This document shows positions 23,053 to 33,999 of a stretch of 64,000 nt of DNA, in pieces (positions within the stretch are counted from its first letter, which is position 1; each line of letters begins with the position of its first letter). Both the position numbers and the translations under genes were made by a program. Below the pieces are notes generated by a model. That model saw nothing but the letters and a program-made list of their open reading frames with translations. It made no database searches and had not been told where the DNA came from. This stretch comes from Stratiolaelaps scimitus. Its lineage: Eukaryota; Arthropoda; Arachnida; Mesostigmata; Laelapidae. The DNA lies in contig JABWDB010000008.1 in the NCBI GenBank assembly GCA_019614645.1, positions 9,858,001 to 9,922,000 of the forward strand, written 5' to 3'.

Positions 23053-23445
23053 TTAGTGTACAGTATAAGTAGTCGTGTCTCTGAGCGTCGGTGTGGCTCG
23101 AAAAGAAAACATATTGTTGATTCTTTCGGTTCTGGCGATTTGTACCGATGACACTGTTTGTTTACCCCGCAGATTATTTTGTCTGACATTAAAATAGGTA
23201 TAATATGTGTTCGAGGATATTAGCCTTTTGTAAAATTGCATATCTGCCTTTTTGTGTAACTCCGTAATATAATGTAGGCTAAGAGTCGAGCGATCGATGC
23301 CACATATAAGCGAGATGCGTGTTAAGAACTTTGATTGAACTCGCTTCATAGCGTCTAAATATTTTGTTTTAGGATATGGTCGCCAGACTTCACAGCACTA
23401 TGTAAATTTGGGTATAACTAAGCTCCTATAGAGCGGCAGGGTAAA
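23053..23445 (-). mobile_element. Decayed LINE fragment, C-terminal part of reverse transcriptase ORF
   Basis: Read on the minus strand from about 23436: LYRSLVIPKFT, a TAG stop (23398-23400), CCEVWRPYPKTKYLDA, then MKRVQSKFLTRISL (ATG at 23349), later HKKADMQFYKRLISS and RTERINNMFSFRATP, ending in a stop at 23053. This order (LYxSLVxPxxxY, VWxPY, ERVQxxFL, ADxxxxYKxL, a TNxxxxFSFR-like end) is the conserved C-terminal part of the reverse transcriptase of jockey/CR1-type non-LTR retrotransposons. The TAG sits where such proteins usually have tyrosine. Only the 3' part is present, as expected for 5'-truncated copies. Non-functional. Confidence 0.75.
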
Positions 23446-23449
23446 ATGC

Positions 23450-25080
23450 CGACTTTTTCACAATATAATGTTAAGGTATTCCATGAGCTTCGCTCTTGTT
23501 CTCATTCGCGAGTCCAGCGAAAACAATTAGGGCATGCCGTCTCCCAATCGAACACTACGAGTGGTCTCTCGACATGGAAAAATGTGTTCCATATCGTCTC
23601 ACGTGTCGAATGTGTCTTGAATAACACTCCCAGACTTTAATACTAGACAGGGCTCATACGGGACGCTTGTACGCTGTAGAGCATTGCAGGGCTAATTACA
23701 AAGTTCGTAAATGGGTCTGTGTACAGTTCAGATGACCTGCTATGAAAGAGCTGATAAACCAAGCAGAGTGAATATTATGTCGGTTCAACTGGGAATGCAC
23801 TAACGGCAAAGAAGGATTACTACTGAATCGAACTGCTTCGGTGTTCGTAGTCCAATGTCTGATAGGTATAATAAGCTTGGAACCGGTAATTCGGCCACAG
23901 GAGAGGGCTCACATTGTCATGAGACGAACCCGATATTGACCAAGTCTATATAGCGCTGGTTGCGCGACGTGTCTCGGTGATCTTCTAACCATGCTGAATG
24001 AATGGACGCTCCACCTGAAGTCTCGGCAAGCAGATCGGGTGAACTCACTGAGTGGATTTAAGCTGAAAATGTCAGGTGGAGGCTGATTACGCTTGATCGA
24101 GTTTGAATGGCGACTACAAACAGAAGAGGCCTGGAAGTTTGAAAAGTTTTCTTTTTTTAGAACGAGTAAGCCCTTTATATTAAGTACTTTATATTATAAA
24201 ACACTCCAAAGTTAAAATTAAAAGTAAACACATACCTGTTCCGTGTCGTCTTGCTGCGACTGAATCCCTATGATAGATACGGGCAGCTGGAGCAGCACGT
24301 ATACTCGCTGGTTTCTGATAGTTAGTCTCATATTATCCATTGTGAGATGGCATTAAACGAACCCGATTGGTCATTAGTTAATTAGATCGATTGCATTTAG
24401 AGCAGACAAATGAGTTCCTAAATCATTACCCTTCCGGAAATTTCTTCCTGGCAACAATGGTTAGATACGTCGCTCTTCCTCTTTGCATCACTAGGCGTTA
24501 TAGCAAAGACTTACAGGATGCGATAATACACGATAATAAGATTTCGTTTGCGTATGTAAGTGATGTTTAAATAGACCGGTCTGTGTAGACAAACGTAGAT
24601 TATAATTGTTTTTTCGAGCTGATCCTCATCTGTTCCCCTGGCTGACAGGCCTCATCTCTTAACCTTAGGTAGATTAGTTAACTGTGACTAAGGACGACAC
24701 CAACTGTATCCATCTGCATATGCACAGATTAAGTAGATCCTTGAGGCGTAATGTGTCAGCTTAAGGAGACTACGATTTCAATAGACCGACGTTGTTCAGA
24801 ACCCAGCATAACTTATTTAATATTAATATAATATAATCAAAGACATGCGTAGACGCACAAAAGACAAACACTAATTTGTGTTTGCATTTCGTATTTGGTT
24901 TCGTCTTATAAGCAATATTCTTTCGAATGCTTACTGGTACTCCACGTCTTCAGGTGCGAAATCTGTAAATCTGGACGTCACTGAAAGATGATATGATAAT
25001 TCATAATTACTTACTCATGCTTATAATTAATTGCTGAAGAACGTTGTTCATTGTGTAATATGTCTACTTAAGAAAAACTA
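23450..25080. other. No gene recognised; may contain more LINE-derived DNA
   Basis: The first about 250 bases are upstream of the LINE fragment in its orientation and may be more decayed element sequence, but no motif survives. The remainder is AT-rich without signals. Confidence 0.35.
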
Positions 25081-25086
25081 TTATAT

Positions 25087-25155
25087 ATGCACACTTGGAC
25101 GGCTGAGTCTCTGGCTGTAAAAAGCCAGAGGCCGCAGGTTCGAATCCCGTTGCAT
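25087..25155 (+). repeat. tRNA-like element (SINE head or tRNA pseudogene)
   Basis: GGTTCGAATCC at 25137-25147 is a perfect pol III B-box. ATGCA (25087-25091) pairs with TGCAT (25151-25155) as an acceptor-like stem, and CTCTGGCT/AGCCAGAG form an 8-bp stem around a 6-base GTAAAA loop. A normal anticodon arm has 5 bp and 7 bases, so this is not a functional tRNA. The A-box region (TGGACGGCTGAGTC) is poor. It is followed by AATAAA-containing and TTACCTTACC tail-like sequence, which favours a tRNA-derived SINE. Confidence 0.55.
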
Positions 25156-25159
25156 GACA

Positions 25160-26600
25160 TATAAGAGAACTCAAGCATTGTATGCAGTTCCTTTAATAAA
25201 TCAATAAAAGCTTTACCTTACCTTTACTTCCGCTGTGGTGTGCTCTTATGAGTTTCTAACTCCCACTGCAATTGAGATGTACAGTATAGATTTCCAGCAC
25301 AAGATTTTCTCGACATAGCCTCTACGTCTCTACGCGTAGGTTTTTATGATTTGACAGATCTAGTATACGCAGAACGAGACGAACATCGTATCGCCTTACG
25401 ACCCACAAACGACAGATGCATGTTGACAGATTTTTGTCCACGAGAAAGACTATTTATGTCAACGTCTTATATCTGTCCGACGCACGATAGCGGGCGTCTC
25501 CAGCCTTGTTGTCATTGATATTCATCTAGAAATGTTGCCTTACGTGAATAGTGGCCGCGTTAATTATCAACTGCCAGGATAGTAGTGAATTAAGAGAGGG
25601 GCGTATGCAAAAATAGTTGATGGCGCCAGGCATCAACCGAAGGGCACAGTTGCCCCGGGGAGGGGTCGCTTGTTGTCGTTGTTCCCAGAGCCCGTGAGCG
25701 ATATCTGTGTCACCGCTCACCCGCCAGATAAGAACAACACGTCGTTCGCCACTTGTACAGAGCGACTTACATATCGTTGATGATGATTCGCTGACACATG
25801 TAAGTCACATTCATCATGAGATGAATTGAGGAAGATGCAGAAGAGAAACGCCAATGCATGCGTCCATGAACCCATTCATAGAGGAGAATATTTCACTGTG
25901 TAACGTACACGCGTAGAGGGGGCGTGGCGAGGCTGGACGAGAAGGGACTGTAGCACGCTCGTGTTCGTTGACGCCTGCGTGCTTGAGTGCTGCATGTAAG
26001 CAGCCTGCTTTTGGGAGCCACCTCTCCCTCGATCTATGGGGCTCCGTTACGTGAGGTGTTGCTCTCGTTGCCAATCTGTTTTCTTCTATTTCACTAAAAT
26101 CTCATTTAGCGATTGCAGGACGCTCGTGGGTCTGTTCATAATCACTAGTTGAAATTCGATGTCGACGGTGCATGAAGGTTGCTGCTACTGTTATTGTTGT
26201 TGTTACTTCCGGAATACCTAGATATGATTTCGGCAGGTGTGATTTGCCGATTCGATTACACTCATGAATGAAGCCGCAAGCGCCAGTGTGCCTATGAACA
26301 CGTTCCGCATACACATGGGAACGCGCATATACGTGCAATGCTCGCCGAACCCGAAACACGAAACAGGCCAGAAAGGTCGCCAAAGAAAATCGATGGAGAA
26401 ACTCCTTCATTGCCTGCAACACTTAATAGAACAAATCGGTTGGTTAGTTTTTTGCTTTACCTCCTTTCTAACCACAGGGCACTACTAGTTACGTCCAGGC
26501 TAGGCTGAGAGAATTCGCCTTTTTGCCCAAACAGTGCATGCATTTATTTTTCCGTCGAAGTTGGTTTCGGCTTAAGCAAAAACCCCGTCGACAAAACCTG
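25160..26600. other. No gene recognised
   Basis: AT- and GC-mixed DNA with short ORFs; no good splice pair seen. Confidence 0.35.
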
Positions 26601-26665
26601 CCCGAATAATAATCAGATTGTTTGCGGCGGTATCGCCCATTTAGTTGTTTGTACGAAGCACTTAC

Positions 26666-27033
26666 CTGAGAAGCAGCTCGGAAGCAGCAGCGGGTCTACG
26701 CAGCAGGCAGCATTCAATGAACGAGGTGGGACGGACACACATTAGGGTGCGGTGTGGGCCGGGCCGGCCCGGTCCGCGTTGGGAAAGCCTTGGGGACAGC
26801 GGTAGGTTACCTTCGGTAGCTGATGCCCAATGTAGATTTACTAACATAGCCCTGTAGCCCTCTATATCTACCACCCCCCAACCGTCCAGCGTGGCAGCGC
26901 GTATGGATGTTCGTCGCAGGCAGGCCGCAGTTGTTGGAGAAGCTCCTGCCCCGGGGGTTCGGTTGGGGCCGGATATTTGCATGACTTTCGGGAGAACTAG
27001 CGATGCTATTTCCGGGCGGTCTCTGTGTCTCAT
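26666..27033 (-). CDS. Candidate first exon ending at CAG/GTAAGT
   Basis: On the minus strand, ATG at 27033 (MRHRDRPEIASLVLP) opens 122 codons that end in phase 2 at an exact CAG/GTAAGT donor (intron from 26665). An (AT)n/TATA-like block on the minus strand at about 27139-27157 lies some 80-100 bases upstream, so a TATA start near 27110 is possible. A rival reading starts at the ATG at 27061 (MGAPGVIHIHETQ) and stays open to an AAG/GTAACC donor near 26811. The two overlap and only one, or neither, is translated. The GC-rich CCGGGCCGGCCCGG palindrome near 26757 lies inside. Not recognised. Confidence 0.3.
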
Positions 27034-27753
27034 GAATATGTATGACCCCCGGCGCCCCCATCCAGTGAGGTTAGCTTCGTCCTACGCTCTATGCCGGCTG
27101 GCTGTGCTTGCCTGTCATGTACTTACTTCACTGCTGTCCGTTAATATATATATACATATATGTGTGTGTGTGTATCCATGCACATACTATCTCTACGCGC
27201 AGTTTGGCCTTGCAGAGTAACGCACCGCACTGTGGCGCTCACCGCCGCAGCACACGTTCGCGACTTAAGCAGTTCTCGGCGGCTGCTGCTGCTGCGACCG
27301 CGACTGCATCGTCCTGTTTGGGTGTATTCACTAACTGCAGCAGTGTATCTGTATGTTTGCCTATTTGTAGATTATTTGCTTGGCTCTTTAATAGCAACCA
27401 TTAGCCATGACGATGTTTGCTTTTCTTGTTCATTGTTTTACTTGTATCATTGTCTATGCGTTATATGGATGTGTACCTATTTGTGGAAGCTAACAAACAG
27501 CCATGGGGAAACGTGGCTCCAACGATATAATGGCGTGTTTATATGTTGGCTATTGCCATCATTATATTATTATTACTATTATTGAGTAGCACCACAAACG
27601 ATCTACAAACATATGCAAACACCTACGCTACGTATGCGTTCACAATGACCTTGAGATCGCTCGCCAATGGCCACTGCAAATGGCTGTTGTCCAAAGGGTC
27701 ATCAATGTTATGGCAGAGTTCATATTCGCTCATGGTCCGGGTCTACAAATAGC

Positions 27754-27778
27754 ATATATATATATATATATATATATG
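27754..27778. repeat. (AT)n microsatellite
   Basis: Pure AT dinucleotides. Confidence 0.9.
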
Positions 27779-28969
27779 AATATGTGAACGAAGTGGACGT
27801 CGTACGCATCGCTTGTGAACCACTAACTGAAATACAATGACGCAACACAACTGAATAGGACTGAACGGACTCCATTCACAGCAATATTTTTTTTTATCGA
27901 AGATGTCGTCAAACGCATACTTTTCTCCTTTTCACCATAACAAAATAAAATCGTATGCAGCCAGATGCTGCCCCGTGGACAGCAACGCTTCGAGCTGGCT
28001 GTAAGCTGCTAATCATTAGATATTCGGTGGGAAATTGGAGATTTTTACTCTACTGCACGCATCGCGTATAGCGTACAACACAAGCGATCTAGCAGATAAC
28101 GCAGCAAAATAAATGTCTCGAATCTATATTATTCTAAGCGTTAACATGAAACGCCAATGGAGAGAATGCCGGGCGATGTTCCACGATGGCCGGCCCAATC
28201 CATCAAATGGAGATAAGACATCGGTGTATTTATACGTTATGTTCTAAAAATCGCCGAACCGGTGAAGTTGCCGAGTGAATCCGGACGAGCTCGCGGTCAC
28301 GCGAAGCCCACCCCTATGAGCGTGCACCTCAAATGAATTGCGTACCGCTGAGGCAGGTGCTTTTTTTTTTGGTGTCATGTAGCATTTTGGCCAATTGTTT
28401 CCAACACGAGCCTTGGGTATTTTATATAATTAAAATGGAGGTTTATTGATCGAACGGCAGTTGTGATAACGCTCAACGTTCTCGTGTGAAATTTCTAGCA
28501 AAATGTGTGTGACATTACCGTGTAACGTGTTTAAGTTCGCATGATTATTTAGGCGTTACGTTACACTCGCTATTTAATTATTTACAAGCATGAAATTTAA
28601 TAAGTGAAAAGACTTGAACACGATATGTTGATTGGATAGTCGAATGAGAGATATTCGATATGAGTATGATTCTTATTGCGCATTGCCATGCAGACAGATT
28701 ATTTTCTGCTTGGCAGATTATTTTCTATTTCTTGCTTAGCTCTGAATCGCTCGGAGGGCGTGTCATTTATACGTCAAGTAACAAGCCAAATTGATTTTCG
28801 CATTGTGCTTATAGAGTGGTGTTCTTCGCCAGTTGTTGATCGACACTTATTGAGTCTTTGTAAATTGTAAGCATACGTAGAAAATGATTACTAGCACAGG
28901 CGTACACGTTTGACCGCTAACACTTTTGGCTTTCTAATATGTTTTAACTAAAGTGATCATAATATTACG

Positions 28970-29075
28970 TCACTGGTAGAGAACATTCTTCCCATCTCGC
29001 TTGACGGTTAATTAGATATATATATATATATATCTACGGCCAACTATATAATGTGTCTTCTCTACCAGCAGTGAT
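28970..29075. repeat. Fold-back element with (AT)n centre
   Basis: CACTGGTAGAGAA (from about 28970) faces TTCTCTACCAGCAGTG (to about 29075) as an imperfect inverted repeat with a 3-base insertion. The AT tract 29015-29032, flanked by AGAT/ATCT, lies near the centre. This resembles a short MITE-like or cruciform-forming element. Confidence 0.5.
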
Positions 29076-29460
29076 ACAAGCGTCCGATACTCATTTATGT
29101 TTGACTTGTGCCTTTTCAGTCATAGAAAAATAAAAAAAGTGTATATACACTAACCTTACCTAATGACAGAATTAAAGAGAGATATTAGAGTAGTAGTAGT
29201 AGTAGTTGTAGCACACGTCTAGAATCCCCCCCGCCCCGGGATGGCAGCCTATTCATTGCCAATGCAAAAACCACCTGCCCTTCATACGTGTGAGGCATTG
29301 GCCATTCACTTTTCACTGCTACCCCATCTCTAAAAAATCCAACGCCTTTGGCAGACTTGCGCCTTACACTCCTTGCCCCCCTTTACTTGGTCCGCTTGGC
29401 AACTCACCACTGGTGGCCATGGCGATGATAGAACGCACTTGCGAGCAACAGGATGATTGC

Positions 29461-29462
<2 letters not shown>

Positions 29463-29495
<33 letters not shown>
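29463..29495. repeat. (CT)n microsatellite
   Basis: Uninterrupted CT dinucleotides followed by CTATCGCTCG. Confidence 0.95.
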
Positions 29496-29498
<3 letters not shown>

Positions 29499-30249
29499 GC
29501 TCGCCCTGCTAACTTCACTTCAGCGAAGCGGGGTTCTGGACAGGCCACGCCTATAATGATCCACCCCCGTCTACCCCCTGACTACTACTTCAGTGGGATG
29601 TAATCTGAGGCGTTTCAGGGGAATGCAACGGCTGTTGCTGCTGCAGAAGCGGTAGTAGCAGCCGTCGGCGGCACCGAATGCTGCTCTAACCCGTTCCGCG
29701 GTAAATAGAGCAGTACCGTTCAACGCTGTGTTTTCTAGGTAGGCTACGTTGTGGGAGATCCTTCCATGAAGTGAAAGGTTGGACTCACAGAAACAAACCA
29801 GCCACTGCTAAGATTGCCATTACCGCCGCTGCTGCGTTTCTTATATCTGCTTTAGTTATCTCATGTGAGTGCAACCACCTATAATGACTTATCATTAGGA
29901 GACATTTCGGTCGAGTGCAGACTCTCACTGCTGTTTACCTCGCTGCTGTTTGCTGGCCGCGTGCACCGTTAGGTGCTGTTTATCTAGAGACGGGTACAGC
30001 CCAGATTGTCACATCTGTTTCATTTCATTGTAGGGCCGTTACTGTACGAAGTCATAATGTGATACACGGTCATCATTTAGTATACAGCTGATAATTATCG
30101 TTGTTAAGCGTACCGAATGCCATTGTCGTACGTCTATAATATGTAGTTAAACAATTATGCTTCAGCGTTTGGTGGACAGAGCAGTTGTACGCTGATGTCT
30201 CATGTGTTTCTCAATCTTATGTTTCCCGTGCGTGACCCCATGACAACCG

Positions 30250-30279
30250 GATAGATATTACTATATAGTAATATCTATC
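30250..30279. repeat. 30-bp perfect palindrome
   Basis: GATAGATATTACTAT followed directly by its reverse complement with no spacer. Confidence 0.95.
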
Positions 30280-30682
30280 TAGAAATGTCGCCTACTACTA
30301 AACAGGAAATACTTCGTTATGATAGATGCTGTTCGGTCGTCTTTAGCGGATTACATAGAAACACCAATTAACAGACTCTCCTCCTCGGCATATTATCTCC
30401 ACGTTGCTTCGTGCTAAAAATATCGACAGGCACAGATACAAATCCCATACGAAATATATATATATGCATTTCGTTGGCATTAATCTTCCAAGACACACAT
30501 ACACAACATTATCTCTATCGAAAAACAAATCGCTTCAAGGTCTACAATCTACTGTTCCATACTCTAATATTTTTACGTACTCATTCTTGCCTTGAAATTG
30601 TGCCAAGCTTGAGAAAATATTACTAAGTCCACATGAGTAAAATTAGTCGATGAGAACGAGGCCGCCATATTATAGATTCCAG

Positions 30683-30913
30683 CTAGACGTTCCAGAGATG
30701 TACAAACTTCGCCCCAAAAACGCCGTCCTTGGTAGCTGGTGCCTTAAGGGCCCCGCGAGCATTATCCCGATGGCTGGTAATTATCGGCCTCTTGCTTAAT
30801 TGCACATTTTCTCTTCGGCTAGAGGAAGGGAACCTCTTGACCACATTAATAACTAGCCCCTCAATGGTTAATACTTGACCCACAGCACCGATTATGGCAT
30901 TAGAATTAAGCAA
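30683..30913 (-). CDS. Protein-like minus ORF without ATG, unrecognised
   Basis: A 76-codon frame with coding-like codons (AAT GCC, GTT ATT AAT GTG GTC AAG) ending in TAG at 30683. It reads GAVGQVLTIEGLVINVVK and, near the end, TKDGVFGAKFVHLWNV. No initial ATG, so it would be an internal or terminal exon or a pseudogene piece. No domain is identified; the ending has the look of a mobile-element protein, but that is only an impression. Confidence 0.2.
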   Translation of the reverse strand: MLNSNAIIGAVGQVLTIEGLVINVVKRFPSSSRRENVQLSKRPIITSHRDNARGALKAPATKDGVFGAKFVHLWNV

Positions 30914-31813
30914 TATTTATCATTTGAACAGACGCAAAGAAGCCAGCCCCCCAAAAAGTAAAAGATACCTCGCTTTTGTGCACAACAATTTTCTCTGTTG
31001 CGAAAGGTACCATTATCTCACATTCGCTCTCTGAGGGCACAGTTTAATGCAGACGAGAGTTCGATCTTGTATCATGTAGATATTAACATAACTACGCCAC
31101 TGTATGTAACATACACGAATCTATGATACAAAAGCACTGGACTGAATTAATAAAGAAATACCATATCACCGTTACTTCTTTTTATTCACATAACAGCTCA
31201 ACCATTATAATCGATTGCAGTTCCACCGATAAACCAATGAATGAACGAATCTAACGCGTCCCTCTAAAACGTGTGCGCTTACGAAATGCTGCTACACAAT
31301 GGATCTAAGTGGACAGGTATAGACGGCAGAAGTCCTCCAGGGTATGTCTCCATACGCGCGGATACAAACTGATTTGGTCAGTCAAATTAAAAAAACGGTT
31401 CGGCTCATATAACATACAACGAAATGTGTTAAAAGATCTGCCACTATACGTTTATCCCCTGGAAATATGACTTTGAACTGAAACAGCTTAAAGATGAGCT
31501 GATCTAACGCGACGAAAAATGATTACGAAAAACGCATGTTCAATCAATTGTTTTGTGTTGCCTACTACAAATTGTCACAATGAACAGGCAAACGTAGTTA
31601 CTTGCACTTTTATTAGTCAGGCACAGCAAATCATATCTTATAAGCAATATGAAAATAAGGTGGTCTGAGTATTAACCCTAATCAACAGGATTAAGAAAGA
31701 GACATCTTCGCTTACCCTTGATTGTGCTATGAATGCGGGGCCGGATAGAGGAGGAGTCAACACTAATATGACGTTGCTAGTGTATCTACTCCTTTTGTTC
31801 AGGATAATTCAGG

Positions 31814-32017
31814 TCATTCAGGAGAACATGATAATTCGTCCTCGTTCCCCTCTAAGATAAGACAATGGCGGGCGGGGTGCGGGGGGCGGGTCGTCCCGTC
31901 GGAACGTTCGAATTCGTTTGTATAATAATGATATCTATTTACCCCATGTATCTTCCTAGTTACATTGTCGCTACGAGTATTTTGGCTCCCCGGACAGCCG
32001 CGATTATCTCCTACCAT
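31814..32017 (-). CDS. ATG-led minus ORF, 67 residues, unrecognised
   Basis: Starts with a genuine ATG (MVGDNRGCPGSQNTRSDN) and is hydrophilic, with NRYHYYTNEFERSDG in the middle and an acidic end (GNEDELSCSPE) before TGA. Codon use is coding-like. The DNA includes the G4 motif at 31870-31890, which codes for the proline-rich turn. Short enough to be chance. It lies in the ORF-dense 30.7-33.9 kb segment. Confidence 0.2.
   Translation of the reverse strand: MVGDNRGCPGSQNTRSDNVTRKIHGVNRYHYYTNEFERSDGTTRPPHPARHCLILEGNEDELSCSPE
31870..31890 (+). other. G-quadruplex motif
   Basis: Four G-runs of 3, 4, 6 and 3 with loops C, TGC and C on the plus strand. Confidence 0.75.
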
Positions 32018-32074
32018 TAGGCTGGTCCACCTCTTCGATTTTCACAACGCCCGGCAATGTTGAGTTTGCCGTAG

Positions 32075-32335
32075 AGCATATTCGATGCAGTTGGTAATTT
32101 ATTGTTTACCTACGAACCCATCGAAGCCATTGAACGGGAACACACCGACAATCTACAACGTGCGGCGCAGCGCCCATCCATCGTTTGCAAACCAGCCCAT
32201 GCATCTTCTGAAGCGTATCGCTGTGGAAGTATAAAAACCAAAGTGCACCTGTGCCCTGTTCTACGTTCGCTCAAAGACCTTTGCGTGCTTCGGGACAGAC
32301 GGCGAAGGGTAGACGTTTTACAGGAACGCAAATAG
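32075..32335 (+). CDS. Candidate terminal exon with downstream AATAAA
   Basis: A frame with no ATG opens right after TTTGCCGTAG, a usable splice acceptor, and reads SIFDAVGNLLFTYEPIEA, then EREHTDNLQRAAQRP, ending in a basic LRDRRRRVDVLQERK and TAG at 32333-32335. Codon use is coding-like. A poly(A) signal AATAAA lies at 32473-32478, giving a normal 3' UTR length. It would converge with the minus-strand candidate at 32904-33206. Not recognised. Confidence 0.3.
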   Translation, partial: SIFDAVGNLLFTYEPIEAIEREHTDNLQRAAQRPSIVCKPAHASSEAYRCGSIKTKVHLCPVLRSLKDLCVLRDRRRRVDVLQERK

Positions 32336-32472
32336 GCCTTTAGTGAGAGACGTCGTACGCATGAGATAACAAGCCTTAAGAGAAACGACGTTTTATAGAT
32401 GGCCGATGATTTATTTGATGCATCAGGGACCCCCGATACTGGCAAATGCAATTGGCCTGGATTGGTTCAATG

Positions 32473-32478
32473 AATAAA
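32473..32478 (+). terminator. Candidate poly(A) signal AATAAA
   Basis: AATAAA 138 bases after the stop of the candidate terminal exon at 32075-32335. The hexamer is common by chance in AT-rich DNA. Confidence 0.25.
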
Positions 32479-32892
32479 ATGCTTGAATCGGAGATTGTGT
32501 GTGTCTTCGACATTATGTCGAATTACTGCATTTCACTGTGGAGTGTCCACAGTAAGGACACCTGATGGGGGCGGCAGGGGGTGTACATGAGCAAGAAGGA
32601 TGAAAAAAATAAGAGCTCACTGAACGAATTGTCATTGCACGATTCTAAGGGTAAATTTTAAGCCAAATTTTCCAAGCGATTATATTTCAAGGTTAGATAC
32701 AATAGCATAGTGCAACTGAGAGTTTACTGAGATGCTTTATATTTACCCGTAAAATTACTTCAGTTACTTAACTTCGATTCGTTTTGCCGGATCAACTGGA
32801 TATGATTGACACATGCTTCGCAGTTGAAGTACCGCGAGAGGCAGATCGGTGTCCTCACTGACCTGTCTTGGTCTTCGTGACATTGAAGACGT

Positions 32893-32898
32893 TTTATT
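32893..32898 (-). terminator. Candidate poly(A) signal AATAAA
   Basis: AATAAA on the minus strand, six bases beyond the stop codon of the ORF at 32904-33206. Some 400 bases separate it from the plus-strand signal, so the two candidates would be convergent. Confidence 0.25.
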
Positions 32899-32903
32899 AA
32901 CTG

Positions 32904-33206
32904 TTACGGAACTCGACGACACGCAAAATATGACAATGCCATTAAGGTGACTATCGTAGTTTTAGTCAAAATTTCATTAGTGCCACAATTGTCGTCTTCT
33001 TCGTAGTCCAAATCTATCTGTGTTTTTTGTCCTGGCCTTATTGCACCAAGCGTCGTCCATCGTAGCTTCCCCCATAATCGTAAATATTGTCTCATTTGTT
33101 CGCGAGAGCGAACTTGTCCATGTGACTGCTGTTGATACTTCTCTGTGAAAACGCCTACTATGTGCAAGTATGTCTGCAAATTAATATAATTTCTAGTCCC
33201 GGCCAT
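32904..33206 (-). CDS. ATG-led minus ORF, 100 residues, unrecognised
   Basis: ATG at 33206 with G at +4 opens a frame reading MAGTRNYINLQTYLHIVG, then REQMRQYLRLWGKLRW, an acidic patch DLDYEEDDN and a stop at 32904-32906 closely followed by AATAAA. Composition is protein-like and not driven by repeats or GC. A pyrimidine tract plus CACAG near 33144 is a possible acceptor, so translation might instead enter from an upstream exon such as 33711-33919 in another frame. A further minus frame at 33158-33437, rich in N and T, overlaps upstream. No domain recognised. Confidence 0.3.
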   Translation of the reverse strand: MAGTRNYINLQTYLHIVGVFTEKYQQQSHGQVRSREQMRQYLRLWGKLRWTTLGAIRPGQKTQIDLDYEEDDNCGTNEILTKTTIVTLMALSYFACRRVP

Positions 33207-33710
33207 AACAGCTCGGTGTTCGTCGTATTCTGCTCGATATTTTCGTGAGCGTTGTTGTTGTTGTAGTTGTTGTCACTGGTGTTGGTCGATCGCACGATAC
33301 TGGCCTCAATTCCCACCAATCGACTACCCCCGCGCTTTGCAGGCATCACACACGCTTCTGCAAAAGTTGTGGTTGTGACATGAAAGGCAATTGGTGTTGC
33401 AGCAGCGCTGCCAGCCTTCCCTTTACGCACACTCTTCACTGACAGGAGTTGGAGGTGTTTCGTCCCAATCCCGGCTGCAGCGCTCTGAATCACTCAGTCC
33501 CCGGTAGCTCGAAGCAAAGTCCACTCGACCCCCGCGGACATACACCGCCCCCGTCCGTTCAGTTGCCAATCGCCGCTTCCTGGCGCCACTTTCCGGAAGA
33601 ACGAGAAGATTGGCAACTCAATTTGTCCACCTGGACAGCGTCTTGGCTGCTACCACTGAAGGGTTGCTGGGTGCTTTGCCCAGTGCTTTGGTACGCCTCG
33701 CTTACCTTAC

Positions 33711-33919
33711 CTGTCTAGCAGGTTGGCAGGTTGACGTTTGACCCAGCTTGCTGCTGCTGCAACACGCAGTGCTCTGTTGCTGCCGCTGCTAAATATTGCA
33801 ACTGATTGTGGCCTGCTGATTCTTATTGTAAGTGCCACTAAGCGCCTACTCTTTGCCCGGCTGGTAAGGAACGTGTGGGATCGGCGGAAAAAAGAAGAAC
33901 GAAGCCCTCGCTTCGACAT
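33711..33919 (-). CDS. Candidate first exon, 69 codons, ending at CAG/GTAAGG
   Basis: ATG at 33919 opens MSKRGLRSSFFRRSHTFL and continues rich in Arg, Ser and Ala with almost no acidic residues, as in mitochondrial presequences, then AAAASWVKRQPANLLD. It ends in phase 2 at an exact CAG/GTAAGG donor (intron from 33710). Alanines come from a GCA triplet run. A plus-strand frame at about 33446-33718, opening after a good TGACAG acceptor, overlaps the donor region, so the coding strand is not settled. Mitochondrial targeting is inference from composition only. Confidence 0.35.
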
Positions 33920-33999
33920 TGACAGTTCATACAACGCGCAATTCAAATAGGTAACGTACAAAGTGGTAATCGCTGCGGTCGATTACCACTCGTCGTAGT

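Larger units (their letters stand above)
27160..30249. other. No gene recognised; microsatellite-rich
   Basis: Holds (GT)n at 27162-27172, (AT)n at 27754-27778 and 29015-29032, a fold-back at 28970-29075, (AGT)n at about 29189-29208 and (CT)n at 29463-29495. No supported exon. Confidence 0.4.
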
